Shown: piece by piece, positions 41,501 to 51,864 of the stretch
Numbering within the stretch: position 1 is the first letter of the stretch
How the letters are laid out: each line of letters begins with the position of its first letter
Assembly: GCA_001643675.2 (NCBI GenBank)
Contig: LSRY02000031.1
Coordinates: 775,001-839,000 of the forward strand
DNA length: 64,000 nucleotides
Origin: Monocercomonoides exilis
Taxonomy: Eukaryota; Preaxostyla; Oxymonadida; Polymastigidae
Direction: 5' to 3'
The notes under the pieces: generated by a model
Told to the model about the DNA's origin: nothing
The model's database searches: none
Seen by the model: only the letters and a program-made list of their open reading frames with translations
Made by a program: the position numbers and the translations under genes

Positions 41501-42354
41501 GTTGATTTACAATTGGTAAATGTACACCCATGGACATTCACTTCAATATTCTCACTTGTTTTTCCCACAATCTTCACCACTGCACTTGCACTCGACTCTA
41601 TGTTATTCAATGTCGATGCAATCAATGTGACTTTTGTTGCTTTGTCAAACAAAAACGGAGTGGTTGAAAACTTAGCAGTGTTGTTATCATCACTGAAAGA
41701 TACTGCCTCCATGTTGAATTCACCTTCATCCACTTTCACCAGATGAATATTGGCTGTTTCTGTTTCTGTTGGACGAACAAATTGGCAAGTGCTAATTGTC
41801 AGATTAGGTGACAGTTTGTTTGTATCTGTTGTCATGGAAGAAAGATCAGACAACACTGGAATTGAAGCTTCTGAATTTGCAACCAAATGAATAATAGCCA
41901 ATGTGCTTCCATCATTAGATACATTTCCAAGTGATAACGGATATATAAACTTCAGATACTTGAATGTCACATTTTGCTTACAAGTGAACAGATCCTTGTT
42001 TTCCTTTTCATTATTTACATCAGTAAGATATGTACAGTTTATTTCCACTAACTCAATAGTCTTGTTTTCTGTTTGTTTTCCCCTGATCATTAATGAAACG
42101 TTTTTATCAAATGCATTCATTCCTGCAATTAATGCAGATGAATTATCATCTTGCTTTATAATTGTGATGATGTATCCATTTTCATTTGCATCATTAAGCT
42201 TATTATATGCATCACCAATCTTTCCAAAAGGATCTTCAGGCGTTCCATTTGTTCCATTTTTCCCGCTTTGAACAAACACTTCTTTAACGACACCTTCTTC
42301 GTTATCTGCATATATGGAAAGCACAACTTGCAAAAATACAAATGTCAGAAACAT
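38572..42354 (-). CDS. Three-repeat surface protein with valine-rich C-terminal membrane anchor
   Basis: The product has 1,260 residues from the ATG at 42354; the frame opens upstream at TTG 42387, but only from this ATG is there a clean signal peptide (MFLTFVFLQVVLSIYA). Three repeats of ~400 residues follow, starting near 27, 428 and 842 with VFVQSGKNG, AYVQSGAND and VYVSEGATD, each leading into P[FK].[KT]I..AY.L. This start motif is typical of pectin-lyase-like beta-helix domains. The repeats share further signatures such as LFTC at the end of strand pairs and IHLVKV. A Val/Ile-only helix (~1226-1252) ends in RKRRSRNN, so the protein is a type I membrane protein with an 8-residue basic tail. 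There is no kinase-like part. The function is unknown, probably surface coat or adhesion. A damaged inverted copy lies at 42626-45959. Confidence 0.85.
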   Translation of the reverse strand: MFLTFVFLQVVLSIYADNEEGVVKEVFVQSGKNGTNGTPEDPFGKIGDAYNKLNDANENGYIITIIKQDDNSSALIAGMNAFDKNVSLMIRGKQTENKTIELVEINCTYLTDVNNEKENKDLFTCKQNVTFKYLKFIYPLSLGNVSNDGSTLAIIHLVANSEASIPVLSDLSSMTTDTNKLSPNLTISTCQFVRPTETETANIHLVKVDEGEFNMEAVSFSDDNNTAKFSTTPFLFDKATKVTLIASTLNNIESSASAVVKIVGKTSENIEVNVHGCTFTNCKSTEEASNATSGALYVESDQSDSKFNIGESKRFLNAATTFTSCECANGKSGGIYLKMPKITNANQLTWSEEEKLTVSGCKAGSDKQTFLFLEVDSGKFKEIAEEMKKKFAKNYVEGTNDWFVAAKGADESEDEDIDFTSVYFDPHEAYVQSGANDEKKADGTKGKPFSTIKKAYELLEKSKGPGEFSIKILKENENSNQAALKAEAVTFSKETGITIEGVVEAEETGNEADTKVEIDCGEAAKADLFTCTKTVTFMNLIFDFPAKQEDDDDGSDSNGTGPFALIHAVASAENELNAEPESVSLTIESCEFKRPTPAANSDGMLSNTGDETVEIHLVKVSAGTLTMNKVECTSDNEVKFSTTPFLVDGTITTVSLTSLNLKKITSKDSAVVKIVGNTDAAISVKLDTCTFTECKSENETTATTGALFVKSEHAGSTFSVEDNGKTKFENCTCTKGKSGAIYLELKNVTNADELTWPETGTNLEFTGCKVSDSDATSNAEKNTGLYLDVPVSLHRDIAKAMKQSFASGYKKGTNKCFVVAKGTDNENEVDFTEVYFDPITNVYVSEGATDDSKDGLSYDNPKKKLDSAYKLFGVGVGGENFKINIIKTNESFKAAAVTLEKFSLTTIVGVTKANEEESETEVEIDCNVESDSHLFTCKSEVEFRGISFLFPLSLDKTKESNTDPHSLIVADCENAKLNLVNCKFVKPEPVAPSNDEKVAKIHLVYVKAGELTMSGVECKGNNEVKFQESLFVISESSSVKFDTVEINKVSMTDGAAINILDAADKASSVQIEGLTMNEVKSSKGLSAGVMIKMVDNGSKVEMGRDKKCSFKSCEAASGKAGAILIEVKDAVGNLKLPGEGKLEFGDNKGKDSSVASLCIIAPDFDEYSKQEDAFGFAKDYNDDNKGWIVGAKEEGGDLEDVYEKYLKHKEPKDEPEPEKKKMMSAGTVVAIVVPIVVVVVVVVVVIIAIVVVRKRRSRNN

Positions 42355-42490
42355 TTTCAATTGATGTTCTTTTCTCAAAGCAATCAAAGATCTACGGACA
42401 CATTAATTGCACAATCATTATTGCTATTTATGGTCTATCACATACTTCGTATCTTTTGGTATTTTCGAGTTTGCACAGTCTTTTTGAAAT

Positions 42491-42535
42491 AAATTCGAGA
42501 ACGCGTATTTACAAATATTGCGTCCAAAATAAATG
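42491..42535. other. Centre (spacer) of palindrome IR2
   Basis: 45 nt separate the mirrored CAGTCTTTTTGAAAT (ending 42490) and ATTTCAAAAAGACTG (starting 42536). The spacer itself is not mirrored. This is the turn-around point of the ~16-kb arms. Confidence 0.75.
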
Positions 42536-42625
42536 ATTTCAAAAAGACTGTGCAAACTCGAAAATATAAGAATTGTGCAATGTGTCCGTAGATCTTTGAT
42601 TGCTGAAAAAAGAACATCAGTGAAA

Positions 42626-45600
42626 ATGTTTCTGACTTTGTATTTTGCAGTTGTCTCCATATATGCAGATCTTCAAGTGTTTGTTCAAGAAAATGAACTG
42701 ATCTTTTGAAAAGATGCATATAATAATGATGAAATGGATGAATCATCACATATAAAGCAGATGATAATTCATCTGCGAATTGAAAACGTTTCATTAATGA
42801 TCGGGTCTGGCGAAAACAAGACTGGTTAAAAATAAACTGTACATATCTTACTGTGAAAAGGTGCTGTTAACTAGGCAAAATGTGACATTCAATATCTGTT
42901 TATATATCGTTATCACTGAAATGTATCTGGCTGATGAGCTTGGGTAACATTCTTTGATTGCAAATTCGAAGCTTCATTCAGTCTCTTCCATAACAAACTG
43001 TCACCTAATCTGCCTTGTGTTAGTCAACAGCAGAAACAGCCAATATTCATCTGGTGGTGGATGAAGGTGAAGTTAATATCTTCAGTGATATGCCTGCTAA
43101 GTTTCAACCACTCCGTTTGTTGACAAAACAACAAGTACATGATGCATCGACATTAATAACATAAGTCAGTGTGAAGTATGGGAAAAGCAAGTGAGTATTG
43201 AAGTGAATGTTGTACCTGTGTAAATCAACAGAAGAAGCATCTAATGCTACAAGTGGGCATTGTATGTTGAAAGTGATCAATCAATGGCAAATTTAATAGG
43301 AAAGCAAACATTTTTAAATGCAGCAACAACATTACTTCTGTGAAATGTAATCTGATAGATGCCAAAAATAACAAATGCAAATCGGTCTGAGGAAGAAAAT
43401 TGACAGTTGAGTGCAAAAACTGGTTCATTTTGTTTTTGGAAGTAGATGAAAGTTCAAGAGAAACCGAAATATGAAAAAAGTGGAAACAATGACTGGTTTG
43501 TTGCAGCTAAGGAGCTGATGAAGATGAAGATATTGTTTCACTTCAGTATATTTGATCCACATGGGCATATGTTCAAAGTGGAGCGAATGACGCTGATGGA
43601 ACAAAGGAAAACCATTTTCAACATAATTATTAGAGAAATCAAGGGCCAGGAAATTTTCCATCAAAATATTAAAAGAAAATGAAAACTCAAACCAAGCAGC
43701 CCATAAGCGAAGCTGTGACGTTTTCAAAAGACAGGAATTACTATCGAAGAGATTGACTGCGGTAGATCTGTTCACATGCACTAAAACAGTGACATTCATG
43801 AATTTGATTTTTGACTTTCAGCAAAACAAGAAGATGATGATGGATCTGATTCAAATGGAACAGGACCATTTGCATTGATTCACGCAGTTGCAAGTGCAGA
43901 AAATGAATTAAATGCAGAACCAGAATCAGTTTCTCTAACAATTGAGTCTTGCGAGTTTAAGAGACCAACGCCAGCTGCCAATTCAGATGGGATAACAAAT
44001 ACTGGTGATGAAACAGTTGAAATCCATCTTGTGAAAGTGAGTGCAGAACACTGACAATGAATAAAGTCGAATGCACATCGGATAACGAAGTGAAATTTTC
44101 AACAACACCATTTTTAGTTGATGGAACAATAACAACTGTTTCATTGACATCATTGAATCTGAAGAAGATCACATCAAAAGATAGTGCTGTGGTGAAAATT
44201 GTTGGAAATACAGACGCAGCTATTTCAGTGAAATTGGACACATGCACATTCACAGAATGCAAATCGGAAAATGAGACAACTGCAACAACTGGAGCATTAT
44301 TTGTTAAGAGCGAACACGCAGGAAGCACATTTCAGTTGAAGATAACGGAAAAACAAAATTTGAAAATTGCACATGTACAAAGGGGAAATCAGGAGCAATA
44401 TATCTGGAGTTGAAAAACGTAACAAATGCAGATGAACTGACATGGCCAGAAACAGGAACCAATTTAGAATTTACTGGATGCAAGGTTTCAGATTCAGATG
44501 CAACTTCGAATGCTGAAAAGAACACAGGATTATATTTGGATGTGCCAGTCAGCCTTCACAGAGACATTGCAAAAGCGATGAAGCAAAGCTTTGCATCTGG
44601 ATACAAAAAAGGAACAAATAAATGCTTTGTTGTTGCAAAAGGAACTGATAATGAAAATGAAGTTGATTTCACAGAAGTGTATTTTGATCCGATAACAAAT
44701 GTGTATGTCAGTGAAGGAGCAACAGATGATTCCAAAGATGGATTGAGCTATGACAACCCAAAGAAAAACTGGATTCAGCATACAAATTGTTTGGAGTGGG
44801 TGTTGGAGGAGAAAACTTCAAGATCAACATCATCAAAACGAATGAATCATTCAAAGCTGCAGCTGTCACACTTGAGAAATTTTCATTGACAACGATTGTG
44901 GGCGTAACCAAAGCTAATGAAGAAGAATCAGAAACAGAAGTGGAGATCGATTGCAATGTTGAATCAGACAGTCATTTGTTCACATGCAAGAGTGAAGTTG
45001 AGTTCAGAGGAATTTCCTTCTTATTCCCATTGTCATTGGATAAGACAAAGGAATCAAATACCGATCCACATTCATTGATCGTTGCAGACTGTGAAAATGC
45101 TAAGTTGAATTTAGTGAACTGCAAATTTGTGAAACCAGAGCCGGTTGCACCCAGTAATGATGAAAAAGTTGCAAAAATCCATCTTGTTTATGTGAAAGCA
45201 GGAGAACTTACAATGAGTGGAGTTGAATGCAAGGGCAATAATGAAGTGAAATTCCAAGAATCGTTGTTTGTTATTAGCGAATCCTCTTCAGTCAAATTTG
45301 ATACAGTTGAGATCAATAAAGTGAGTATGACAGACGGAGCAGCAATCAACATTCTTGATGCCGCTGATAAAGCTTCGAGTGTTCAAATAGAAGGGTTGAC
45401 CATGAATGAAGTGAAATCATCGAAGGGATTGTCTGCGGGTGTTATGATCAAGATGGTTGATAATGGTTCAAAAGTGGAAATGGGAAGAGATAAAAAATGT
45501 TCATTCAAAACATGTGAAGCAGCAAGTGGAAAGGCAGGAGCTATTCTCATTGAAGTGAAAGATGCGGTTGGTAATTTGAAACTTCCGGGTGAAGGCAAAC

Positions 45601-45959
45601 TTGAGTTTGGTGACAACAAAGGGAAAGATTCATCGGTTGCATCGTTGTGTATTATTGCGCCAGACTTTGATGAGTACAGCAAGCAAGAAGATGCATTTGG
45701 GTTTGCGAAGGATTACAACGATGATAATAAAGGATGGATTGTGGGGGCAAAAGAAGAAGGTGGTGATCTTGAAGATGTGTATGAGAAATACCTTAAGCAC
45801 AAAGAACCGAAAGATGAACCAGAACCAGAAAAGAAGAAGATGATGAGTGCAGGAACTGTGGTTGCTATTGTTGTTCCTATTGTGGTTGTGGTGGTTGTGG
45901 TGGTTGTTGTGATTATTGCAATTGTTGTTGTCAGGAAGAGAAGATCTCGGAACAACTAA
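42626..45959 (+). pseudogene. Damaged inverted copy of the three-repeat surface protein
   Basis: The ATG equivalent is at 42626 (MFLT-like start). Repeats 1 and 2 are riddled with small deletions, so no frame survives until about 44057. The third repeat and the anchor are readable as 44410-44889 and, after one missing A in an A-run near 44766, 44787-45959 (390 residues, identical to the left copy except a single Ser-to-Thr). Damage falls off steeply with distance from the palindrome centre, and single-base homopolymer losses at 44334 and 44766 look like sequencing indels. It may be a real pseudogene or a poor consensus. Confidence 0.75.
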
Positions 45960-46398
45960 AAATAAATGGAGGAGTGAATTCAGTGATTGTTGTTGATGCA
46001 TATTGACAAAGAAAAGTTGCATACTTATTATTTTTCTATTTTGATTTTATTCATAAGTTAAACCAGTTAAGCTGATGTTTTGTATTTTTATTGATATGCT
46101 TGTTTGTTGTCGCCAAATGAGCTATATTAAGTATTTTTCCTTTTTGTTTTTAAATATTTTCATTGTACAACACTATTAACTGTTTTCATCATCAAGGCTG
46201 TTTTCGGTCCTTGATGAATATATTAGAATAAGTTGTTTTTCTGTTTTTCTTTTTCTTTTTCAGAATTTATATAAGAATCATCGTTCATTTGCTATTCACT
46301 TTTGCTCCTTGCTGAAAAAAAAGATTATATTTCGATAATCAATAGTTTTGATTATTTTTGTAAAAAGAACGTTGATATTTATTGATTTATTTTTCAAT
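45960..46398. other. Intergenic, no gene
   Basis: Mirror of 38124-38571. No gene. Confidence 0.5.
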
Positions 46399-46623
46399 GA
46401 TCAAAACACAAACGTTTTGATTACAGAGAAAACATTTATTTCACTTCCTTCTCTTATATTTTTGAGAGCGCCACGTTATGGGTCAGTCACGATCGCTGTT
46501 CAAAAGGAAACATATCGACCATCTTCATGGGAACCGGACTCGCAACCGAACCTTGCGCAGCTCCGCTGACTGGTTGCCCTCCGAGTGCAATTCCCTCAAT
46601 AGCAGGGAGTTATTCCGCTTCCC

Positions 46624-47380
46624 AATCAAGCGTTTAGTCGGAGCTTGATGGCCGGACAGATCCAACACGAATTGAAGAAGATGAAGGAGATTCTTCCTTG
46701 CAGCAAGCTTTCATGGAAATATTTGGACAGCCACCAGAAATTTCACTTTACGATATGCATCCACCAGAGAATAAAATTAACGAAGCATTATTATTATTGA
46801 AAGATAAAGATTTGAGTCCTTTAATCCAGAATGCTCCACCACCATTTACAAGATCCAAAGTGTTTTGGAAAGACGCACTCGATCGTGTGGCGGAACGGAC
46901 GGAAACATATCTTTATCCAGCAATAAAGTTACTTATCTCGGCATGCTCTAATACCAAATCAGAAGACACAACAAAAGAAATGATAGCAGATTCATGTTAA
47001 CTTTTAGCCCAAGCTCTTAAAGAAACTCGACACGTGAGAATACAAGCTCTACATGGATTTTCTGAAGCAGAAAAAATGAAAGACGAGTTTTCATCATCGC
47101 TGTTAACTCAGAGGCAAAAAGATATTCTAGAAGAATCAAAGAAAACATCCTTAAAATTAAGATGGGGATTGGCAAGTATTTCGAATTCATATGCAAGGAA
47201 GAAACAAACCATGGGAATTCAAAGCGGAACAAGGAATTATCGGTTTTTTCGAGATTGGCCCCGGACGACCAGCGCAAGACGATCATTTATCACAAACAGC
47301 GCTTCAAGAGGTTATTCAAGAGGAAGTTCTGGTGACAATACAAAGTCTCAATAAAACACGACTTAACAATTGGTAGAAAA
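46624..47380 (+). pseudogene. Gag-like ORF, right copy, broken
   Basis: Same content as 37155-37880, with in-frame TAA at 46998, 47352 and 47364. The two open parts (46698-47000 and 47034-47354) are in one frame. Confidence 0.6.
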
Positions 47381-47602
47381 ACAGCGTTATTTGTCAAGGC
47401 TTGGAAAATGGTGGGAGGAGAAAAAGATGATCAAAAGAGGAGTTGTTCCGGTTTGGAGGAGTGCCAAAGCATGTTGAATCCTTATCAATTCTCAGGAAAA
47501 TAAAAGGAGATCGGAGCAATCACAAGAAGCAAGTGAAGCCTTTGCAGAATTGATAAAAGTTCAAGTGAAAACAGGAATTCTTAGGAAAATCACCAAAACC
47601 AA

Positions 47603-49330
47603 GTGAAATTTGTCAATCCAATATTTGAAGTCAGGAAAAGGAACGGGTGCTGGAGACAGATTGTGGATTGCAGGAGGTTAAACAATACGATAAAAACTAT
47701 TCACTTCAAACAAGAGAACCATAGATCTATGGAGAGAATAATAAAGAAGGGAGATTTCGCAGTCACACTGGATTTAAGCCAAGTGAACTATCTCATCAAG
47801 GTTTCCGAGGATTTCACTCCTTTTCTAAGATTCGAATTCAACAAAGAATTTTATTGCTTCACCAGCATGCCTTTCGGTTACAAGGACTCTCTAAGAATAT
47901 TCACAAAAATAATGAGAAAGGTCATTGCTTTCATTCGGGAAAGATGGAAGGTGAAAGTTGTCGCATATTTAGACGACATTGTCTTGCTCCATCAAGACAA
48001 GCAAGAACTAAAGAGAATCGCACAAGAAGTTATAAGTCTATTTCAGAAACTTTGACTAATTGTTAATCTGGAAAAGAGCCACATAGAACAATCAAATTGT
48101 TTTTCATTCCTCGGATATTCATGGGACACTTCCAACCTCACCGTAACTTTAGAGAAAGACAGAAAGAAAGAATTGCTCAAAGAATGCTACAGATGGAGGC
48201 GCAGAGCACTGAAATGCAAGCAAACAAGAGTGAGAAATTTCACATCGTTCATTGGCAAGCTAAGTGCAACTCGCTTCGTTATCAAGGAAGCTTCACTCCT
48301 TCTTCCATCGATGTACATGCTGCTGAACAGAATGATCAGAAGGTGGTGTGGAAAGGAAAGATGAGAATCAACCCATCAATCCTTCCGAGTATTCAAAAAT
48401 GGATAACGAGGCTGAATGCGAACAAACCGAGACAGCTTTGCCCATTATTCCTGCCACAAGCAGCCTTAACGACAGATGCATCAGAGAGAGCTATGGGAGC
48501 GGTTCTTCAAATGAACAACAAGAAATACGATTTTCATCAATCGCTTCCAGGGAAATTGAGATGCCAGAGCTCGAATTACAGGGAATTATATGCAACCAGT
48601 CGAGCACTCAGCCATTTCAACAACCTTCTTTAGGTGAACAAAGTCTGTAGATTGCTAATCAGATCAGACAATACAACAGCGGTTTTCAATGTCAATCGAT
48701 GAAATGCAGGAACAAACCTCAGGAAGTTGCTGATGAAAATATAGACATTTGTTCAGAACAATCACATTCAGATAAAAGCCCAACACTTGCCAGGGACGAA
48801 GAATGTCAGAGCAGATGCTCTATCCAGGCTAGAAAGAGGGAGATTACTCCATTAAACAAGAAGAGTCAAACGAGATCACGGAAAACCTCAATTTCAAAAT
48901 AACGTTGGATGCGTTCGCAACGAACGAGAACACGAAAGCGGACCGATTGTGCGTTCCTGGAAGCACACTCAACTAAGACGGACTCCAGCAATCATGGCAA
49001 AGAGGTGTTATTTTAGCCCATCAGCAGATTCCACTAATAGTCCCAGCGATTGCAAAATCAATAGAGGAAAATGCACATGTTTTTCTTCTGATGCCAGATT
49101 GGAGAGGGCAGATATGGGAACCGCTGATAAAAATATCGAGACACTTCGAATGGAGATGGAAAGAACAGAACCAGGTTTTGAAGGAAGGAAGATGGATGAA
49201 ACGGATGGAATCAAGCCTACCGCGAGGCAGAATGAGAATAGTCCTTATCAATCCTGAGAATCACACCGAGAAGAATGGTTTCGGAGAATGCTCTTTTCAA
49301 AGGGATTTTCCGAAAGGGTGATCGATGAAA
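47603..49330 (+). pseudogene. Reverse transcriptase and RNase H, right copy, broken
   Basis: Same domains as 35198-36919 (YLDDIV active site, TTDASERAMGA RNase H). It shares the TGA at 48053 and the TAG at 48631 and 48742. It has additional frameshifts absent from the left copy: one A fewer near 48342 and two G fewer near 48838. Confidence 0.7.
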
Positions 49331-49339
49331 GCAAAAATA

Positions 49340-50562
49340 GCGTTGCCGAAAACGCATGGAAAGGATATTCATATTGATATGTGCGTTTTAGTGAAATATG
49401 GGAAGATAATAGGAAAGGAGAACCACCCGAATCATGGAGTGAGTGGGTTGAAAAATGTGCTTCCATTTTCATTAGCCTGAAAGACAAAGGCACGAAGTCT
49501 TCGACGCTCAGACAAACATGCGCTGCATTATCGCTCATCTCAGAATTACTGTTCAATCGAGGACTGGGAGAATCTGCACTCATGCAAAGACTATTAAAAT
49601 CATTCCGAAGATCAGAAAACAGGAAAAAAGAGACAAACCAGAGATCTGGAACCCCCAACTCCTGCTGCAGAAAATAACATCATAAGGAAAGAACAGGAAT
49701 CTTGACTTTCATGAATAGACAAAAAAAGGCAATATGTACATGGATGTTGTTCTCCGCCTGTCGATTTACGGAGTTGGAAAGGATAAACCTGCAGATTTCA
49801 ACAATTGGAGACGATTCAATAAAACTCGATTCATCATTAAAAACATCAGCAGAACGTCCAGATATTATCATCCCGTTCATAAAAGAACAGCCGCTTGTGT
49901 GTCCAGCAGCTTCAGTTAAGGAACATTGGAACAGAATCAAAGAATCTCAGCCAAATGCAACTTCACTATTCATAGATGAGAAAATTCATCAAACCCTTTC
50001 TGTGAGAAAGATTCGTAATTATGCAGCCGAAATGTTTCAGGATGCTGGGATTCCGAAGTTTTTCGGGCATTACTCATTGAAGCATGCGTCAATCACTGCG
50101 CTAACGATGGTAGAAATTCCATTAGCCCAAATTGCTAAGTTAACCAGACTCTCTCCTAGAAGCAACGCCATCACAAAGCATTACGTCCAATCAGATGTGT
50201 CAAGCAAGCTGGCCCACATGACAGCAAGATGCAATTCAACTATTCTCCAACCTGAAGAAAGTGGGACTGCGTCAGAGTCCGATTCAGATTCTGAGGCGGA
50301 ATCCGATTCCGAAACAAATTCCAGTTCAAACTCAGAAGAGCAAATACCAACAATGGAAATATGTGAAAACGGAGATCAAAAACAACAAACAGTATTTGCA
50401 TACACAGATAAAGTTGAAGAACCAGAGGACACAGAAGAAAACAATGCTTCACAGACAGTAATCAGCGAGGCTAAGATTGAATTCATTATCCGCACAAGAT
50501 CTCAAAGAAGAAAAGAAATGGAAAAGAAACAACACGAAGAAAAGGATGTTTGTTCAAGTTAA
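49340..50562 (+). pseudogene. Tyrosine recombinase, right copy, broken
   Basis: Core-binding part 49381-49677 and catalytic part 49702-50562 lie in the same frame here, separated by a single TAA (49675-49677). A longer catalytic frame (286 residues) is open because of one extra A at 49721-49727. Box motifs as in the left copy: ACRFTEL, SLKHASITAL, KHYVQSD. Confidence 0.7.
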
Positions 50563-50662
50563 TTCACATTATCAAACCTTCCCAATTATTGATGCTCTCA
50601 TAAATACAAGAGAAGGAAGTGTAATAAATGTTTTCTCTGTAATCAAAACGCTTGTGTTTTGA

Positions 50663-51034
50663 TTGAAAGAAAATGGTTATTTCACTTCCTTCTCTACTCC
50701 CTCCACAACTAAGATATCCCATTCCCTTATAAATTCGTCATTGCTGAATAACAATGTGGGAAAAAATCAACACTTATAATTCCTTCTCTTTACAGTTTGC
50801 ATTTAAAAACATTTAATTTAATTAAATTGTATCTTTCTTGTTTCAAACATGTGTTTTCACTGCATTTGTAATAATTTTCAATTTGCCAAGTGTCAGTTCC
50901 CTTTTAAAAATTCACATTTGCTCCTTTGTTCACCATTTCATTAAGTGCCATTTTAATCAGCTGGGTGACTAACCCATAACGTGGCGCTCTCATAAATACA
51001 AGAGAAGGAAGTGAAATAACCATTTTCTCTTTCA
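50663..51034 (+). mobile_element. Small non-autonomous DIRS-related element, right copy
   Basis: Mirror of 33481-33855, between the right DIRS-like element and the 3' flank of gene 3, with inverted ends at 50663-50696 and 50986-51034. Non-coding. Confidence 0.5.
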
Positions 51035-51353
51035 AATATAATCATAAAAATTAGTACAAAAATGAATGTGATCATTACTGAGCCATTTTGTTGTTATTAT
51101 ATAAAAAAATATGAACGATAAAAACAAAAAACAAGCTATTAATAAAGATTTTTCATTCTGCAAACTGAAAATGTTTGAAAACTTTAAATTATTGCTAAAT
51201 GTTGAAGATGAGATATTTTCATTTTCATTTTTTTAATTTGATAAAAAATTACCCGTAACAAATGAACAAAGTTTTAATTCCAAAAAGTCATATTTTCTAT
51301 TTTTCAAAACATTTTGATGTGGTTAATGAAAAGAAGTGAATCAAAAATCTTTC

Positions 51354-51360
<7 letters not shown>

Positions 51361-51402
<42 letters not shown>
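51361..51402. repeat. Poly(A) tract, 42 nt
   Basis: A42 (T42 on the gene 3 strand), equivalent to the tracts behind genes 1 and 2. Confidence 0.85.
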
Positions 51403-51405
<3 letters not shown>

Positions 51406-51864
51406 AATTTGAATGAATGCATTGTTCACTCTTCCTTTTATCAAACTCTATTTCTTACAGATAACAGAGATGATTGGCATCCTCCCATTCTGCATTCTCA
51501 CTGTGTGAAAGAAAAATAAACTGTTGAAAATTACAAATGTGAACGAAAAAAAGAACATCCCAATAATACTGAATTTGAAACAGAAATCACCAGGTGTGTG
51601 CCTATTGGGAAAACTCCAGTTGTCCAAAGGAAGAAAGTGAAAGCCTCACCATGGCTCGGGACGAAGAATGCAGCGAATGACAATCCACTCCCGAAAGCAT
51701 GAATGTGATATGGCAATGCACTTTTCTTCCCAACGAGACACAAACAAAGGAAGGAATTGCTTTCAAACAAACATTCGATTCTTCTCATCCAACATTCTCC
51801 CAGCTCCACTTTTCAATTCTTCATGCTTCCCAAATGCATTTCTCAAATGAAAAAAATCATCGTT
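51403..51864. other. Conserved 3' flank of gene 3
   Basis: Near-identical to the flanks of genes 1 and 2. No gene. Confidence 0.5.

Larger units (their letters stand above)
26410..42490 (+). repeat. Left arm of giant palindrome IR2
   Basis: Reverse complement of 42536-58110. Landmarks pair with a constant sum of about 84,520: DIRS-like ends 33855/50664 and 38123/46399, and surface-protein stops 38572/45959. Near the centre the sum shifts to ~85,020 because the right arm has lost about 500 bp. Away from the centre the arms differ mostly by single-base homopolymer indels. The outer edge lies inside genes 2 and 3, at a conserved cysteine module (GLNESCAC). Confidence 0.85.
46399..50664 (+). mobile_element. 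DIRS-like retrotransposon, dead (right copy)
   Basis: Mirrored copy of 33855-38123, with 71-bp inverted repeats at 46399-46469 and 50594-50664 and the same 9-6-9 core sites. Differences from the left copy that I could find are almost all single-base changes in homopolymer length, for example A7 versus A6 near 49721 and A6 versus A7 near 49625. Confidence 0.8.

Noticed and set aside
46624-50562. Reassigned genetic code (TAA/TAG = Gln) for the whole organism
   Set aside because: The giant host genes have thousands of codons without TAA or TAG and use CAA/CAG for Gln. Only the dead element shows stops at Gln-like sites, so the idea is kept solely for the element.
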